Under the pieces are notes generated by a model. The model was given only the letters and a program-made list of their open reading frames with translations. It was not told the DNA's origin and searched no databases. Positions 26,910 to 35,383 of a stretch of 64,000 nt of DNA are shown piece after piece. The position numbers and the translations under genes were made by a program. Origin of the DNA: Dechloromonas sp. UBA6271. GTDB lineage: Bacteria > Pseudomonadota > Gammaproteobacteria > Burkholderiales > Rhodocyclaceae. Positions within the stretch are counted from its first letter, which is position 1. Each line of letters begins with the position of its first letter. The DNA lies in NCBI GenBank assembly GCA_002440665.1, contig DJUX01000061.1, forward strand, positions 1 through 64,000, in the 5' to 3' direction.

Positions 26910-27683
26910 ATGCACTTTCTTTCGATCAACGAACTCGTTCTGGCCCTTTCACTGGGCGCCGGCCTTGGCTTCTTCGGTGGCCTCTTCGGCATCGGCGGCG
27001 GCATCATTGCCATTCCGCTGCTGGTGCTGGGTTTCGGGATGGATCAGCCGCTGGCGCAGGGCACGGCGCTGGTGCTGATGGTGCCCAACCTGCTGGTTGG
27101 CTGGTGGCGCTACAGCCAGCGCCATCCGCTGGCGTTGCGCCATGCGCTGCTGATCGGGCTGTCTGCCGCCCTGACCACCTGGCTGGTGGCGCATTTCGCG
27201 GCCCGCCTTGATCCCAAGCTATTGCGCGGACTGTTCAGCGTTTTCATCGGTGTGCTGGCGATACGCATGTTGCTCAGGCGCCACGGTCGTGGCGGCGCCG
27301 CCGAACTGTCCCTGAATGTACGCGCCTTGCCGCTGGTCGGCATGGCGGGTGGCAGCAGCATGGGGCTGCTCGGCATTGGCGGCGGCTTGGTGGCAACGCC
27401 CTTGCTCTCCGGATGGCTGGGGCAGCGCCAGACGGTGGCGCAGAGCCTGTCGCTGGCCTTGGTGGCGCCGAGTTCGGTCGTCGCGCTGGCGACTTACGCC
27501 GGCGCGCAGCGGGTGGATTGGTCGCTGGGCCTGCCGATGGCGCTCGGTGGCCTGTTCACCGTGTCGGCCGGTGTCGCGCTGGCGCATCGCCTGCCGGAAA
27601 AACGCATGCGTGCCGCGTTTGCCTGGATGCTGCTGACGACCGCGCTATGGCTGTTTGTCGGTAGCCTTATGCGAGGCCAATGA
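26910..27683 (+). CDS. TauE/SafE-family sulfite (organosulfonate) exporter
   Basis: 257 residues from MHFLSINELVLALSLGAGLG. Two repeated halves with GGLFGIGGGIIAIPLLVLGF and GLLGIGGGLVATPLLSGW are the hallmark of the TauE/SafE family, with about eight transmembrane helices. Members export sulfite, sulfoacetate or related anions, or have unknown substrates. Divergent from a lysR gene. Its end overlaps frdB convergently by 17 bp. Confidence 0.85.
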   Translation: MHFLSINELVLALSLGAGLGFFGGLFGIGGGIIAIPLLVLGFGMDQPLAQGTALVLMVPNLLVGWWRYSQRHPLALRHALLIGLSAALTTWLVAHFAARLDPKLLRGLFSVFIGVLAIRMLLRRHGRGGAAELSLNVRALPLVGMAGGSSMGLLGIGGGLVATPLLSGWLGQRQTVAQSLSLALVAPSSVVALATYAGAQRVDWSLGLPMALGGLFTVSAGVALAHRLPEKRMRAAFAWMLLTTALWLFVGSLMRGQ

Positions 27684-28425
27684 CCGCCATTTTGCGCCGC
27701 AGGTAGGCGATCTGGGTCTGTAACGGCAACTGCTTGGGGCAGACATCGTGGCAGCCGAGCAGCGACATGCAGCCGAAAACGCCGTCGTCGTCGCCGATCA
27801 GTTCGTAGAAGTCGTCGTTGCTGCGGTCGTCGCGCGGGTCAAGGCGGAAACGGGCGATCTTGTTGAGGCCAACGGCGCCGACGAACTTCTCCCGCATCTG
27901 GGCGGTGCCGCAGCCGGCGATGCAGCAGCCGCATTCGATGCAGCGATCGAGTTCGTAGATGGCCTCGGCCAGTTCCGGTTCCATCGGCGCTTCGAGCGCA
28001 TCGAGGTCGGTCTGGGCCGAGCTGTGGATCCAGGTCTGCAGCCGTTCGCTGGTGCCGCGCATCCACTTGCCGGTATTCACCGAAAGGTCGCCGATCAACT
28101 CGAAGAAGGGCAACGGGGCGAGGGTGATGGTGGTGCCGAGGTCGCGCGTCAGGGTGCGGCAGGCGAGGCCGGGGCGACCGTCGATGAGCATGGCGCAACT
28201 GCCGCAGATGCCGGCACGGCAGACGAAATCGAATTGCAGCGACGGATCCTGCGTGGCGCGGATTTCGTTGAGCGCGATGAACAGCGTCATGCCCTCAGCT
28301 TCGGCGATCTCGAAGGCCTGCAGGTGTGGCACGCTGGCCGCGTCGGCCGGGTTGTGGCGCAATACCTGGATGCATAGTCGGCGGGTCGGCTGGGTGTCGT
28401 TCTTGCGGCGGAGGATGCTGATCAT
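27667..28425 (-). CDS. frdB: Fumarate reductase iron-sulfur subunit
   Basis: 252 residues. The plant-ferredoxin-like 2Fe-2S domain has CRAGICGSCAMLIDGRPGLAC; the C-terminal domain has CIECGCCIAGC and CMSLLGCHDVCPKQ for the 4Fe-4S and 3Fe-4S centres. The arrangement and the companion dihaem cytochrome point to a Wolinella-type quinol:fumarate reductase, transferring electrons from quinol to the flavoprotein. The ATG overlaps the TGA at the end of the extended frdA frame. Functioning as succinate dehydrogenase in aerobic growth is also possible. Confidence 0.9.
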   Translation of the reverse strand: MISILRRKNDTQPTRRLCIQVLRHNPADAASVPHLQAFEIAEAEGMTLFIALNEIRATQDPSLQFDFVCRAGICGSCAMLIDGRPGLACRTLTRDLGTTITLAPLPFFELIGDLSVNTGKWMRGTSERLQTWIHSSAQTDLDALEAPMEPELAEAIYELDRCIECGCCIAGCGTAQMREKFVGAVGLNKIARFRLDPRDDRSNDDFYELIGDDDGVFGCMSLLGCHDVCPKQLPLQTQIAYLRRKMAVIGLA

Positions 28426-30401
28426 GCGGTTTCTTCCAGGCGGGCGTTGGGTCCGCGCAGATGGGTCGGCAACAGGTGGCGGAAAGGCATCAGCGACTGC
28501 TGCACGGCGTGGCGGTCGGCCTCGGCAAGGCGGGCGCGGATCTGCTCGACTTCGGCTTGGCGGCGCGCGGTGTCCGGATGTTCGATGGCGTCGCGGGCAC
28601 CTTAGCCGCGCCAGCCGGGCGGCAGTTCCATGTGCCGGACGTCGAGGTTTTCGTATTCCAGTGTCGGCACGCGCTGTTCCGGGTCGCGCCAGAAAGCCAG
28701 CGTGCGCTTTAGCCACTGGGCGTCGTCGCGGCGCGGGTAGTCCTCGCGGAAATGGGCGCCGCGGCTTTCGCTGCGCTGCAGGGCACCGTAGGCGACGCAG
28801 AGCGCCAGTTTGAGCATCTTCTGCACCCGCCAGGCGGTGGTCAGTTCGGGATTGGCACCGGGCGCCGAACTGCGCAGGCCGATCTGGCGGCTGCGCAAAA
28901 GCAGGTTTTTCAGCTCGTCGACCGCAACTGTCAGGTCATCGCCGTTGCGGACGATGCCGACCTTCTCGCTCATGATCGCCTGCATGCGCTGCATCAATAC
29001 GCTGGCGCTTTCCTGGCCGCGGCTGGTGGCAATGTCCGCAAAGCGGGCGTTCTCCTGCTCCCGGCAATCGCGGACCAGTGCCGTCGAGACATGCATGTCG
29101 CCTTCCGGCGTCGCGCAGAAATCGGCGATCGCCTCGCCGACGATCATACCGGCAACGACGGTTTCCGCCACCGAGTTGCCGCCAAGCCGGTTGAAGCCGT
29201 GCAGATCCCAGCAGGCCGCCTCGCCGCAGGCGAACAGCCCGCTCAGCCCGCGCGCGGCGCCATGGGCATCGGTGCGGATGCCGCCCATCGAGTAGTGCTG
29301 GGCCGGGCGCACCGGAATCCACTGTTTGGCGGGGTCGATGCCGAGGAAGTGCTGGCAGATTTCCTTCACTTCGCGCAGCTTGCCGTTGATGTGTGCTTCG
29401 CCGAGCAGGGTGATGTCGAGCCAGAGGTGCTCGCCGAATCGGTTGCTGGCGCCCTTGCCGCTACGGATGTGGGCCTCCATGCGCCGGGAAACCACGTCGC
29501 GCGAGGCAAGTTCCTTCTTCTCAGGCTCGTAGTCCGGCATGAAGCGATGGCCATCGACATCGCGCAGCAGGCCGCCGTCGCCGCGGCAGCCTTCGGTGAC
29601 CAGGATGCCGGCCGGGAAGATGGCGGTCGGGTGGAACTGCACGGCCTCCATGTTGGCGAGCGGGACGACGCCGGTTTCCAGCGCGATGGCGGCGCCGATG
29701 CCTTCGTTGATCACGGCATTGGTCGTCGACTGGTAGATGCGCCCGAAGCCGCCGGTGGCGATGCAGGTGGCGCGGGCCACGTAGGCGAGCAGCTTGCCGC
29801 TGATCAGGTTGCGGACGATGGCGCCATAGCAGCGTTCGCCGTCATGGATCAGCGAAACCGCTTCCATGCGTTCATGGACCGGGATGCCTTCGGCGATGGT
29901 CCGGTCGCTGACCGCGTAGAGCATGGCGTGGCCGGTGCCGTCGGAAACATAGCAGGTGCGCCATTTTTTGGTGCCGCCGAAATCGCGGGCGGTGATCAGG
30001 CCGTGGGCGGCTTCCGGCTCGGTCAGCGTGACACGTTGGCTGTCGATGATGACGTCGCGCGGCCCGGCCTGCACGCGGTTCCACGGCACGCCCCAGGCGG
30101 CCAGTTCGCGGACGGCCTTGGGCGCGGTGTGCACGAACATGCGGGCGACTTCCTGATCGGCGCCCCAGTCGCTGCCGCGCACGGTGTCCTCGAAATGGAT
30201 GTCTTCGTTGTCGCCGGCGCCCTTGGCGGTGTTGCCCAGGCTGGCCTGCATGCCGCCCTGGGCGGCGGCCGAGTGCGAGCGCTTGGGCGGCACCAGGCTG
30301 AGGATGATGACCTTCTGCCCGCGCTTCCTGGCGCCAAGTGCGGCGCGCAAGCCGGCCAGCCCGCCGCCGATGACGAGGACGTCGGTGTGGATGACGTCCA
30401 T
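28422..30401 (-). pseudogene. frdA: Fumarate reductase flavoprotein subunit, in-frame TAA near the 3' end
   Basis: The frame encodes 599 residues to a TAA at 28602-28604: FAD motif VLVIGGGLAGLRAALGARK, flavin-attachment region RSHSAAAQGGMQASLGN, and the active-site stretch with FHPTAIFPAG. The last residues are ELPPGWRG, then the stop. The same frame then stays open for 59 more codons (GARDAIEHPDTARRQAEVEQ through THLRGPNARLEETA) and ends in a TGA overlapping the frdB start. The original protein was therefore probably 659 residues, close to Wolinella FrdA. The truncated product keeps all catalytic domains and may be active. Confidence 0.8.
28897..28929 (-). repeat. Uptake-like motif copy 11
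   Basis: Core at 28917-28925 on the minus strand, preceded by AGTT, with AAAAA and TTTT tracts in register. It is in frdA, sense strand, and reads AVDELKNLLL. Confidence 0.75.
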
Positions 30402-30402
30402 G

Positions 30403-31239
30403 TCAGTGCTTTCCGGCGGTATGCGGCGCGTTCAGGTAAGTCGGCACATAGCGTTCGCCGGCGCGTTCGGCATGGGCGCGGCCGAGGTCGACATAGGCTG
30501 CCAGCGTGACCAGGCCGAGGGTGATGAAAAAGGCACTGATGCCATGCTTGGCCCAGCGCAGACGGCGGCGGCTGCGGTTCGGCGTGGCGGCGGTGAACCA
30601 GCCCCACTTGATGGCCAGGCGATAGAGGCCGACGCTGGCGTGCAGTTCGGCGGCGAACAGCAGCATCAGGTAGAGCGGCCACATGTTGCCGGTCCATACC
30701 CGGTCGGCCGACTCGTAGGGACCGATCAGCGCCGGCTGGGTCAGCATGTCATAGAGGTGGATCGTCGCCATGAAGAACAGCGCGAAGCCGGTCCAGATCT
30801 GCAGCCACCACAGCGAGGTGTCGCCGTGGCGCAGGCTGTTCTTGTGCGTGACGAAAGCGCGGTACTGGCGGTAGCCGGCGGGAAACTTGCGCATGGCCAG
30901 CCAGGCATGGCCGATGAAGACGGCCAGGATGATGCTGACGACACCGGAAACCAGGATCGGATAGGGCTTGCCGAGGAAGTAGGCGCCCTCGAAAAAGCGG
31001 GCGACGGTGTAAAAGGCGTCGTGGCTGATCAGGATGGACGACACGAAGAACATGTGGGCCATCAGGAACAGCGCCAAAAAGAGACCGGAAGCGCTTTGCA
31101 GCATGTCGAGCCGGGCCGGCCAGCGGCTCTTGCGGGGTGGTTGACGTAGCGGTGCCGTGGTTGGCGCGTGGATGACCAGTTGCCCGGAGGCATCTGCGCC
31201 GAGCAGTTCGTGACTGCCGTTGTTATCGATCAGGGCCAT
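30403..31239 (-). CDS. frdC: Fumarate reductase dihaem cytochrome b subunit
   Basis: 278 residues with five hydrophobic segments, matching the single-polypeptide dihaem cytochrome b of Wolinella-type quinol:fumarate reductase. Histidines suitable as haem ligands sit in FLMAHMFFVS, IGHAWLAM, FMATIHLYDML and FAAELHASVGLYR. It anchors FrdAB to the inner membrane and oxidises menaquinol or reduces quinone. It is first in the frdCAB transcript, with one base between its stop and frdA. Confidence 0.88.
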   Translation of the reverse strand: MALIDNNGSHELLGADASGQLVIHAPTTAPLRQPPRKSRWPARLDMLQSASGLFLALFLMAHMFFVSSILISHDAFYTVARFFEGAYFLGKPYPILVSGVVSIILAVFIGHAWLAMRKFPAGYRQYRAFVTHKNSLRHGDTSLWWLQIWTGFALFFMATIHLYDMLTQPALIGPYESADRVWTGNMWPLYLMLLFAAELHASVGLYRLAIKWGWFTAATPNRSRRRLRWAKHGISAFFITLGLVTLAAYVDLGRAHAERAGERYVPTYLNAPHTAGKH

Positions 31240-31494
31240 GATGTTGCGTCCTTGCCTGCGTGCCCCCGATGTTGCGTGGGCGGGTACCGGATACCTGGCA
31301 ACGACGCAGCGGCGGGAACCGTGCTCGAACGCAAGCGTCCAGCATGATTGTCTGCCCCACCTTGTTGTTATGAAATGACTTTAGCACAGGCATGGCCGCC
31401 ATCACCGTGAAATATGTTGCGGCGCAATAGATGTTCGTGTTGCCCGCAACACCGGGCTGCCCGGCTCGCCTGTTTCGGGGCGTCGTACGGCGGT

Positions 31495-31917
31495 TCAACC
31501 CCGGTAGCTGGTCAGGTGGATGCTGGTTTCGCTGGTCTGGATGCTGCGGATCAGGCGTATCCGTTCGAGGACTTCCGACAGCTCGGTCAGGTTGGCGGCG
31601 CGCAGTTCGGCCAGCAGGTCCCAGCGGCCGTTGGTGCCGTGCAGGGTGGCGACGCCGGGCTCGCCGAGCAGGCTGGCGATCACCGAGCGGGTATCGTTGC
31701 CTTCGACAGCAATGCTCATCCAGGCCCGGATATCGTTCTGGCGCACATCCGGGCGCAGTTGCACGGTGTAGCCGACGATGATGCCGTCTTTCTCCAGCCT
31801 GGCGATGCGGTTGGTGACGGTGCCGCGCGACACCTTGAGGCGGTGGGCGAGCGCGGCGACGCTGAGGCGGGAATTTCCCCGCAAAAGGCCGATCAGTTGC
31901 TGGTCCAGGCTATCCAT
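31495..31917 (-). CDS. Lrp/AsnC-family transcriptional regulator
   Basis: 140 residues. The N-terminal helix-turn-helix is SVAALAHRLKVSRGTVTNRI; the C-terminal RAM/ligand-binding domain follows (DIRAWMSIAVEGNDTRSVIA, GRWDLLAELRAANLTELSEV). It is divergent from ornithine cyclodeaminase and arginase across 135 bp, the usual layout for an Lrp-type activator of amino-acid catabolism. Arginine or ornithine is a likely effector; inference. The intergenic region is AT-richer than its surroundings. Confidence 0.9.
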   Translation of the reverse strand: MDSLDQQLIGLLRGNSRLSVAALAHRLKVSRGTVTNRIARLEKDGIIVGYTVQLRPDVRQNDIRAWMSIAVEGNDTRSVIASLLGEPGVATLHGTNGRWDLLAELRAANLTELSEVLERIRLIRSIQTSETSIHLTSYRG

Positions 31918-32052
31918 GTAGTCATTCCGCCAGAAAAATCTGTCGAATTGTTCGATAGACTGCCAAAGCGATGCATTAGTTGCTATTTTGTTTGACAGTG
32001 AAATTCAGGATCATGGATTCATCAGCAGGGGAAGTGCAGAAGGAGCATTGCC

Positions 32053-33108
32053 ATGAAACCGAACCTGATCGCCACCCGTTTTCTCGGCGCCGAAACGGTC
32101 GCCGCAATGATCGCCCGCAAGGGCATCGCCCCCTGCATCGCTGGCCTGGCCGACTACATTCGCGACGATTTCCGGCGCTGGGCGTCGTTCGACAAATCGG
32201 CCCGCGTCGCCACCCACTCGCCGCACGGGGTGATCGAACTGATGCCGGTGTCGGACCGGGCACTCTATGCCTTCAAGTACGTCAATGGGCATCCAGGCAA
32301 CCATCGCTTCGGGCTGTCCACGGTGATGGCCTTCGGCGTCCTGGCCGAGGTCGAAACCGGCCTGCCGCTGCTGGTCAGCGAATTGACCCTGACTACGGCC
32401 CTGCGTACCGCCGCGATGTCGGCCGTTGCCGCCGCTGCGCTGGCACGCCCGGATAGCCGGCGCATGGCCCTGATCGGGAACGGCGCACAGAGCGAGTTCC
32501 AGGCGCTGGCCTTCCATCATCTGCTGGGGATCACGCAATTCCATCTCTACGACACCGATGCCGCGGCGACCGCCAAGCTGCTCGCCAACCTTGGGCGCCT
32601 CGGCCTCTCCGCACGGGCCTTCGGCAGCACAAGGGAAGCCGTGTGCGGCTGCGATATTGTCGCCACACTGACCGCCGACAAAAGCAGGGCCGCCATCCTG
32701 ACGCCCGACATGATCGAGCCCGGCATGCACATCAATGGCGTCGGCGGCGACTGCCCGGGCAAGACCGAACTGCATCCCGAGGTACTGCGCAGGGCGCGGG
32801 TTTTCGTCGAGTATGAGCCGCAGACCCGGGTCGAGGGCGACATCCAGCAGCTGCCGGCCGATTTCCCGGTCACCGAGCTGTGGCGCGTCCTGGCTGGCGC
32901 GGTGGCCGGTCGTCGCGCCGCCGACGAGGTGACGGTCTTCGATTCGGTCGGTTTTGCCCTCGAGGATTTCTCGGCGCTGCGCAATATGCGCGACCTGGCG
33001 GAGGAACTCGGCATCGATGCCAGCATCCCGCTGATTCCCGAATTGCCCGACCCGAAGAACCTGTTCGGCTACATCCCGGTGTTGCCCGGCCTGGCCCGGG
33101 CCGCCTGA
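32053..33108 (+). CDS. Ornithine cyclodeaminase
   Basis: 351 residues. It belongs to the OCD/mu-crystallin family: KYVNGHPGNH substrate-binding region, SELTLTTALRTAAMSAVAA, and the NAD-binding RMALIGNGAQSEFQALAFHH. GVGGDCPGKTELHPEVLRRA and VFDSVGFALEDFSALR are further conserved blocks. The reaction is L-ornithine to L-proline plus ammonia. With arginase 18 bp downstream and a divergent Lrp regulator it forms an arginine-to-proline catabolic unit. Confidence 0.92.
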   Translation: MKPNLIATRFLGAETVAAMIARKGIAPCIAGLADYIRDDFRRWASFDKSARVATHSPHGVIELMPVSDRALYAFKYVNGHPGNHRFGLSTVMAFGVLAEVETGLPLLVSELTLTTALRTAAMSAVAAAALARPDSRRMALIGNGAQSEFQALAFHHLLGITQFHLYDTDAAATAKLLANLGRLGLSARAFGSTREAVCGCDIVATLTADKSRAAILTPDMIEPGMHINGVGGDCPGKTELHPEVLRRARVFVEYEPQTRVEGDIQQLPADFPVTELWRVLAGAVAGRRAADEVTVFDSVGFALEDFSALRNMRDLAEELGIDASIPLIPELPDPKNLFGYIPVLPGLARAA

Positions 33109-33126
33109 ATCCAGAAAGGCAGAGAA

Positions 33127-34062
33127 ATGAAACATCTCGACTTGCGCCCGGTCAGCATCATCGGTGTGCCCAGCGATATCGGCGCCAGCGTCATCGGCGC
33201 GCGCATGGGGCCGGAAGCCATGCGCGTCGCCGGCATCGCCCAGGCGATCGCCCGCTACGGCTGTGCCGTCCGCGATTGCGGCGACGTCCGCGGGCCGGTC
33301 AATCCGGATGCCCCGGCCGTCGCCGGCTACCGCCATCTGAATGAGGTCGTCACCTGGAACCGGGCGGTTTTTGAGGCGGTATACGACGAACTGACAGCTG
33401 GCCGGCTGCCGCTGATGATGGGCGGCGACCATAGCCTGGCGATCGGTTCGATCAGCGCCGTCGCCCGCTACTGCAGGGAGCGCGGCCGCAAGTTGCGCAT
33501 CCTGTGGTTCGACGCCCATGCCGATTTCAACACCTCGGCGATCACTCCGAGCGGCAACCTGCACGGCATGCCGGCCGCCTGCCTGTGCGGCTTCGGTCCG
33601 CCGGCCCTGGTCGAACTGAGCGGCACGGTGCCCGCCATCGACGCCGGCAACATCCGCCAGATCGGCATCCGCAGCGTAGATGAAGGCGAGAAACGCTTTC
33701 TCGGGGAGCAGGGGGTCGAGGTCTTCGACATGCGCTACATCGACGAAATCGGCATGCGGCGAACGCTGGAACTGGCGCTGGCCGATGTCGACGAGGCAAC
33801 GCACCTGCACGTCAGCCTCGATGTCGATTTCCTCGATCCGGAAATCGCGCCGGGGGTGGCGACGACGGTGCGTGGCGGGCCGACCTATCGCGAGGCCCAA
33901 CTGTGCATGGAAATGATCGCAGATACCGGGCGGCTGGCCTCGCTCGACATCGTCGAACTGAATCCCGCCCTCGATCATTGCAATATGACGGCCCGCCTGG
34001 CGGTCGATCTGGTCGAGAGCCTGTTTGGCAAGAGCACGCTGCTGCGCATGCGCGCTTCCTGA
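33127..34062 (+). CDS. rocF: Arginase
   Basis: 311 residues. The ureohydrolase metal motifs are all present: GGDHSLAIGSISAVARY, WFDAHADFNT and HVSLDVDFLDPEIAPGV, plus a C-terminal DIVELNPALDHCNMTARLAV. LHGMPAACLCGFGPPALV favours arginase over agmatinase. It hydrolyses arginine to ornithine and urea, feeding the ornithine cyclodeaminase encoded immediately upstream. The truncated dinG copy begins 55 bp after its stop. Confidence 0.92.
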   Translation: MKHLDLRPVSIIGVPSDIGASVIGARMGPEAMRVAGIAQAIARYGCAVRDCGDVRGPVNPDAPAVAGYRHLNEVVTWNRAVFEAVYDELTAGRLPLMMGGDHSLAIGSISAVARYCRERGRKLRILWFDAHADFNTSAITPSGNLHGMPAACLCGFGPPALVELSGTVPAIDAGNIRQIGIRSVDEGEKRFLGEQGVEVFDMRYIDEIGMRRTLELALADVDEATHLHVSLDVDFLDPEIAPGVATTVRGGPTYREAQLCMEMIADTGRLASLDIVELNPALDHCNMTARLAVDLVESLFGKSTLLRMRAS

Positions 34063-34117
34063 ACGCCAGTCCGGGGCGTCTGCTAAAATCCTGCCTCGTT
34101 TTTCAGGTTCCCCCTAC

Positions 34118-34268
34118 TTGTCTTCCCTCCCGGAAATTTTCTCTCCCGATGGCCCGCTGGCGCAGGCGATCAGCGGTTACCGCGTGCGCGACCAGCAGCT
34201 CTACATGGCCGAGCGCATCGCCACCGCCATCGACGGCTGTTCGGTGTTCATCGCCGAGGCGGGGACCG
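34118..34268 (+). pseudogene. Truncated 5' fragment of the dinG-like helicase
   Basis: Starting at TTG in the same context as the full gene at 37294, it encodes SSLPEIFSPDGPLAQAISGY and continues to FIAEAGT, where similarity stops just inside the Walker A motif. About 120 bp from CCCGATGGCC differ from the intact gene at only a few positions, while the preceding 60 bp are more diverged. The fragment keeps the TAA-bounded upstream context, so it marks the ancestral position of dinG after arginase, or a duplicated end of an insertion. Confidence 0.85.
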
Positions 34269-34359
34269 CCATCTTCTGCATCTTCTCCATGCCATAGAGG
34301 AAAAGCGCGAGCCCGCCGAGCAGCTCGATAGTCATCGTCAGGGGGTTGAGTTCGGTCAT
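34266..34359 (-). pseudogene. N-terminal fragment resembling a Na/Pi cotransporter
   Basis: Read on the minus strand from the ATG at 34357-34359 the codons give MTELNPLTMTIELLGGLALF then LYGMEKMQKM. GGLALFLYGMEKM is the opening helix of the NptA/PhoU-type Na/Pi cotransporter family. The frame runs straight into the dinG fragment, so two 5' gene ends are joined head to head. A scar of recombination, not a gene. Confidence 0.6.
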
Positions 34360-34667
34360 GACCGGCCTCGCTGTGACTGGGACAGATACGTTTGCGAGGG
34401 GGCTGGCTGTTCACAGGCTCTTGATTTGTGTAGTTTTCTGTCTTTTTGGGGTAACTCATGGAGACAGGAAGATCGTGATCGCAAGCGTCGAAAAACTTTA
34501 CAGCATGGCAAGGTAAGGCAAGGTAAGGCAAGGAAAATATAATTCCAACGCATTGATATTTATAACAAAAAATAAATAAATACAAGTTTTGGCACAGGCT
34601 TTGCTTTGTGAAACACATCCTGCCCAAACAGCTTCGACATCAACCAAACTTGCGTAAGGGGTTATCC
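34360..34667. other. Gene-free stretch upstream of the PEP-CTERM gene
   Basis: AT-richer than the window average. It holds a short tandem repeat (34507-34533, unit AGGTAAGGCA, about 2.6 copies) and a sigma-54-type promoter (34590-34605). No coding sequence recognised. Confidence 0.6.
34590..34605 (+). promoter_or_regulatory. Sigma-54 (-24/-12) promoter of the PEP-CTERM gene
   Basis: TGGCAC, five bases, TTGCT matches the RpoN consensus TGGCAC-N5-TTGCW, with GG and GC correctly spaced. It lies about 60 bp upstream of the PEP-CTERM start. PEP-CTERM genes in related bacteria are often RpoN-dependent, which supports the call. Confidence 0.75.
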
Positions 34668-35330
34668 ATGAAAACAAAACAAATTTCCCGCGCCCTGCTG
34701 ACTTCCATCGCGCTGCTGGTTTTTGCCTCGGGTGCGGGGGCAAGCGTAGTACAGACATTCGGATCGGGTTCTGCGGTTTCGACGATAACCAACTCGGCGG
34801 ATTTTGAGTTGAATACAACCCTTTCCACTCCCTATTCGGAAGGCGGAATGGTTTTTGCGTATAACGGGAGCACCAACAACAATAGTTGCGGGTATGCCGG
34901 CTGCACCTACCATTCTGGCTTTTTCCCAGGATTTTCCGGCAACTACATGTACTCGGTTGGTTCGGACACATTCATCAGCATTAGGATGGGTAACGGGTCG
35001 GATTTTTCCGCTATCGAGTTTGCCGCTGGTTCCGGTTACCCGGCTCCAATCTACGGTTACTGGGAGACCTACAACAACAGCGTGTTGACCGGTTCCGGGA
35101 ATTTCACCACGACAGGTGTCGATGTGCTCGGCTTGGCAGATTCCGCGGGCTTTGACGAAGTTCGTTACTTCGCCTTTTCCAGTTCGAACCAACAAACCGG
35201 GTACAGCGCTCCGGCCATCGATACGGTACGCGCTGGAAGTGGTGGAAATTCGGTGCCCGAACCCGCCTCGCTGGCGCTGCTCGGTATCGGGCTTGCCGGT
35301 CTGGGCGCCTTGCGCCGCCGCAAAGTCTGA
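34668..35330 (+). CDS. PEP-CTERM sorting-domain exported protein
   Basis: 220 residues. A signal peptide ends near FASGAGASVV. The central part is rich in Gly, Ser, Asn and Tyr with two cysteines in SCGYAGCTYH. The C-terminus is the tripartite PEP-CTERM signal: VPEPASLALLG, a hydrophobic helix, then LRRRKV. Exosortase cleaves at the motif and the protein is usually glycosylated and exported as a component of floc or biofilm matrix. No exosortase gene is in the window. A sigma-54 promoter precedes it and a strong terminator follows. Specific function unknown. Confidence 0.9.
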   Translation: MKTKQISRALLTSIALLVFASGAGASVVQTFGSGSAVSTITNSADFELNTTLSTPYSEGGMVFAYNGSTNNNSCGYAGCTYHSGFFPGFSGNYMYSVGSDTFISIRMGNGSDFSAIEFAAGSGYPAPIYGYWETYNNSVLTGSGNFTTTGVDVLGLADSAGFDEVRYFAFSSSNQQTGYSAPAIDTVRAGSGGNSVPEPASLALLGIGLAGLGALRRRKV

Positions 35331-35359
35331 TCCGACAAAATCCACTGCTTGCATTCTTG

Positions 35360-35383
35360 CGGCGGCCCATGGCCGCCGTTTTT
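35360..35383 (+). terminator. Rho-independent terminator after the PEP-CTERM gene
   Basis: CGGCGGCC and GGCCGCCG form an 8-bp perfect stem around CAT, followed by TTTTT, 30 bp after the stop. Confidence 0.85.

Noticed and set aside
9265..30401. Stop-codon recoding (selenocysteine or code change) for the three in-frame stops
   Set aside because: All three stop codons are involved, the expected residues differ (Gly, aromatic, Tyr), and other genes end normally on the same codons.
34507..34533. Tandem AGGTAAGGCA repeat as a CRISPR or phase-variation tract
   Set aside because: Only about 2.6 copies, no spacers, and not in a reading frame or promoter spacer.
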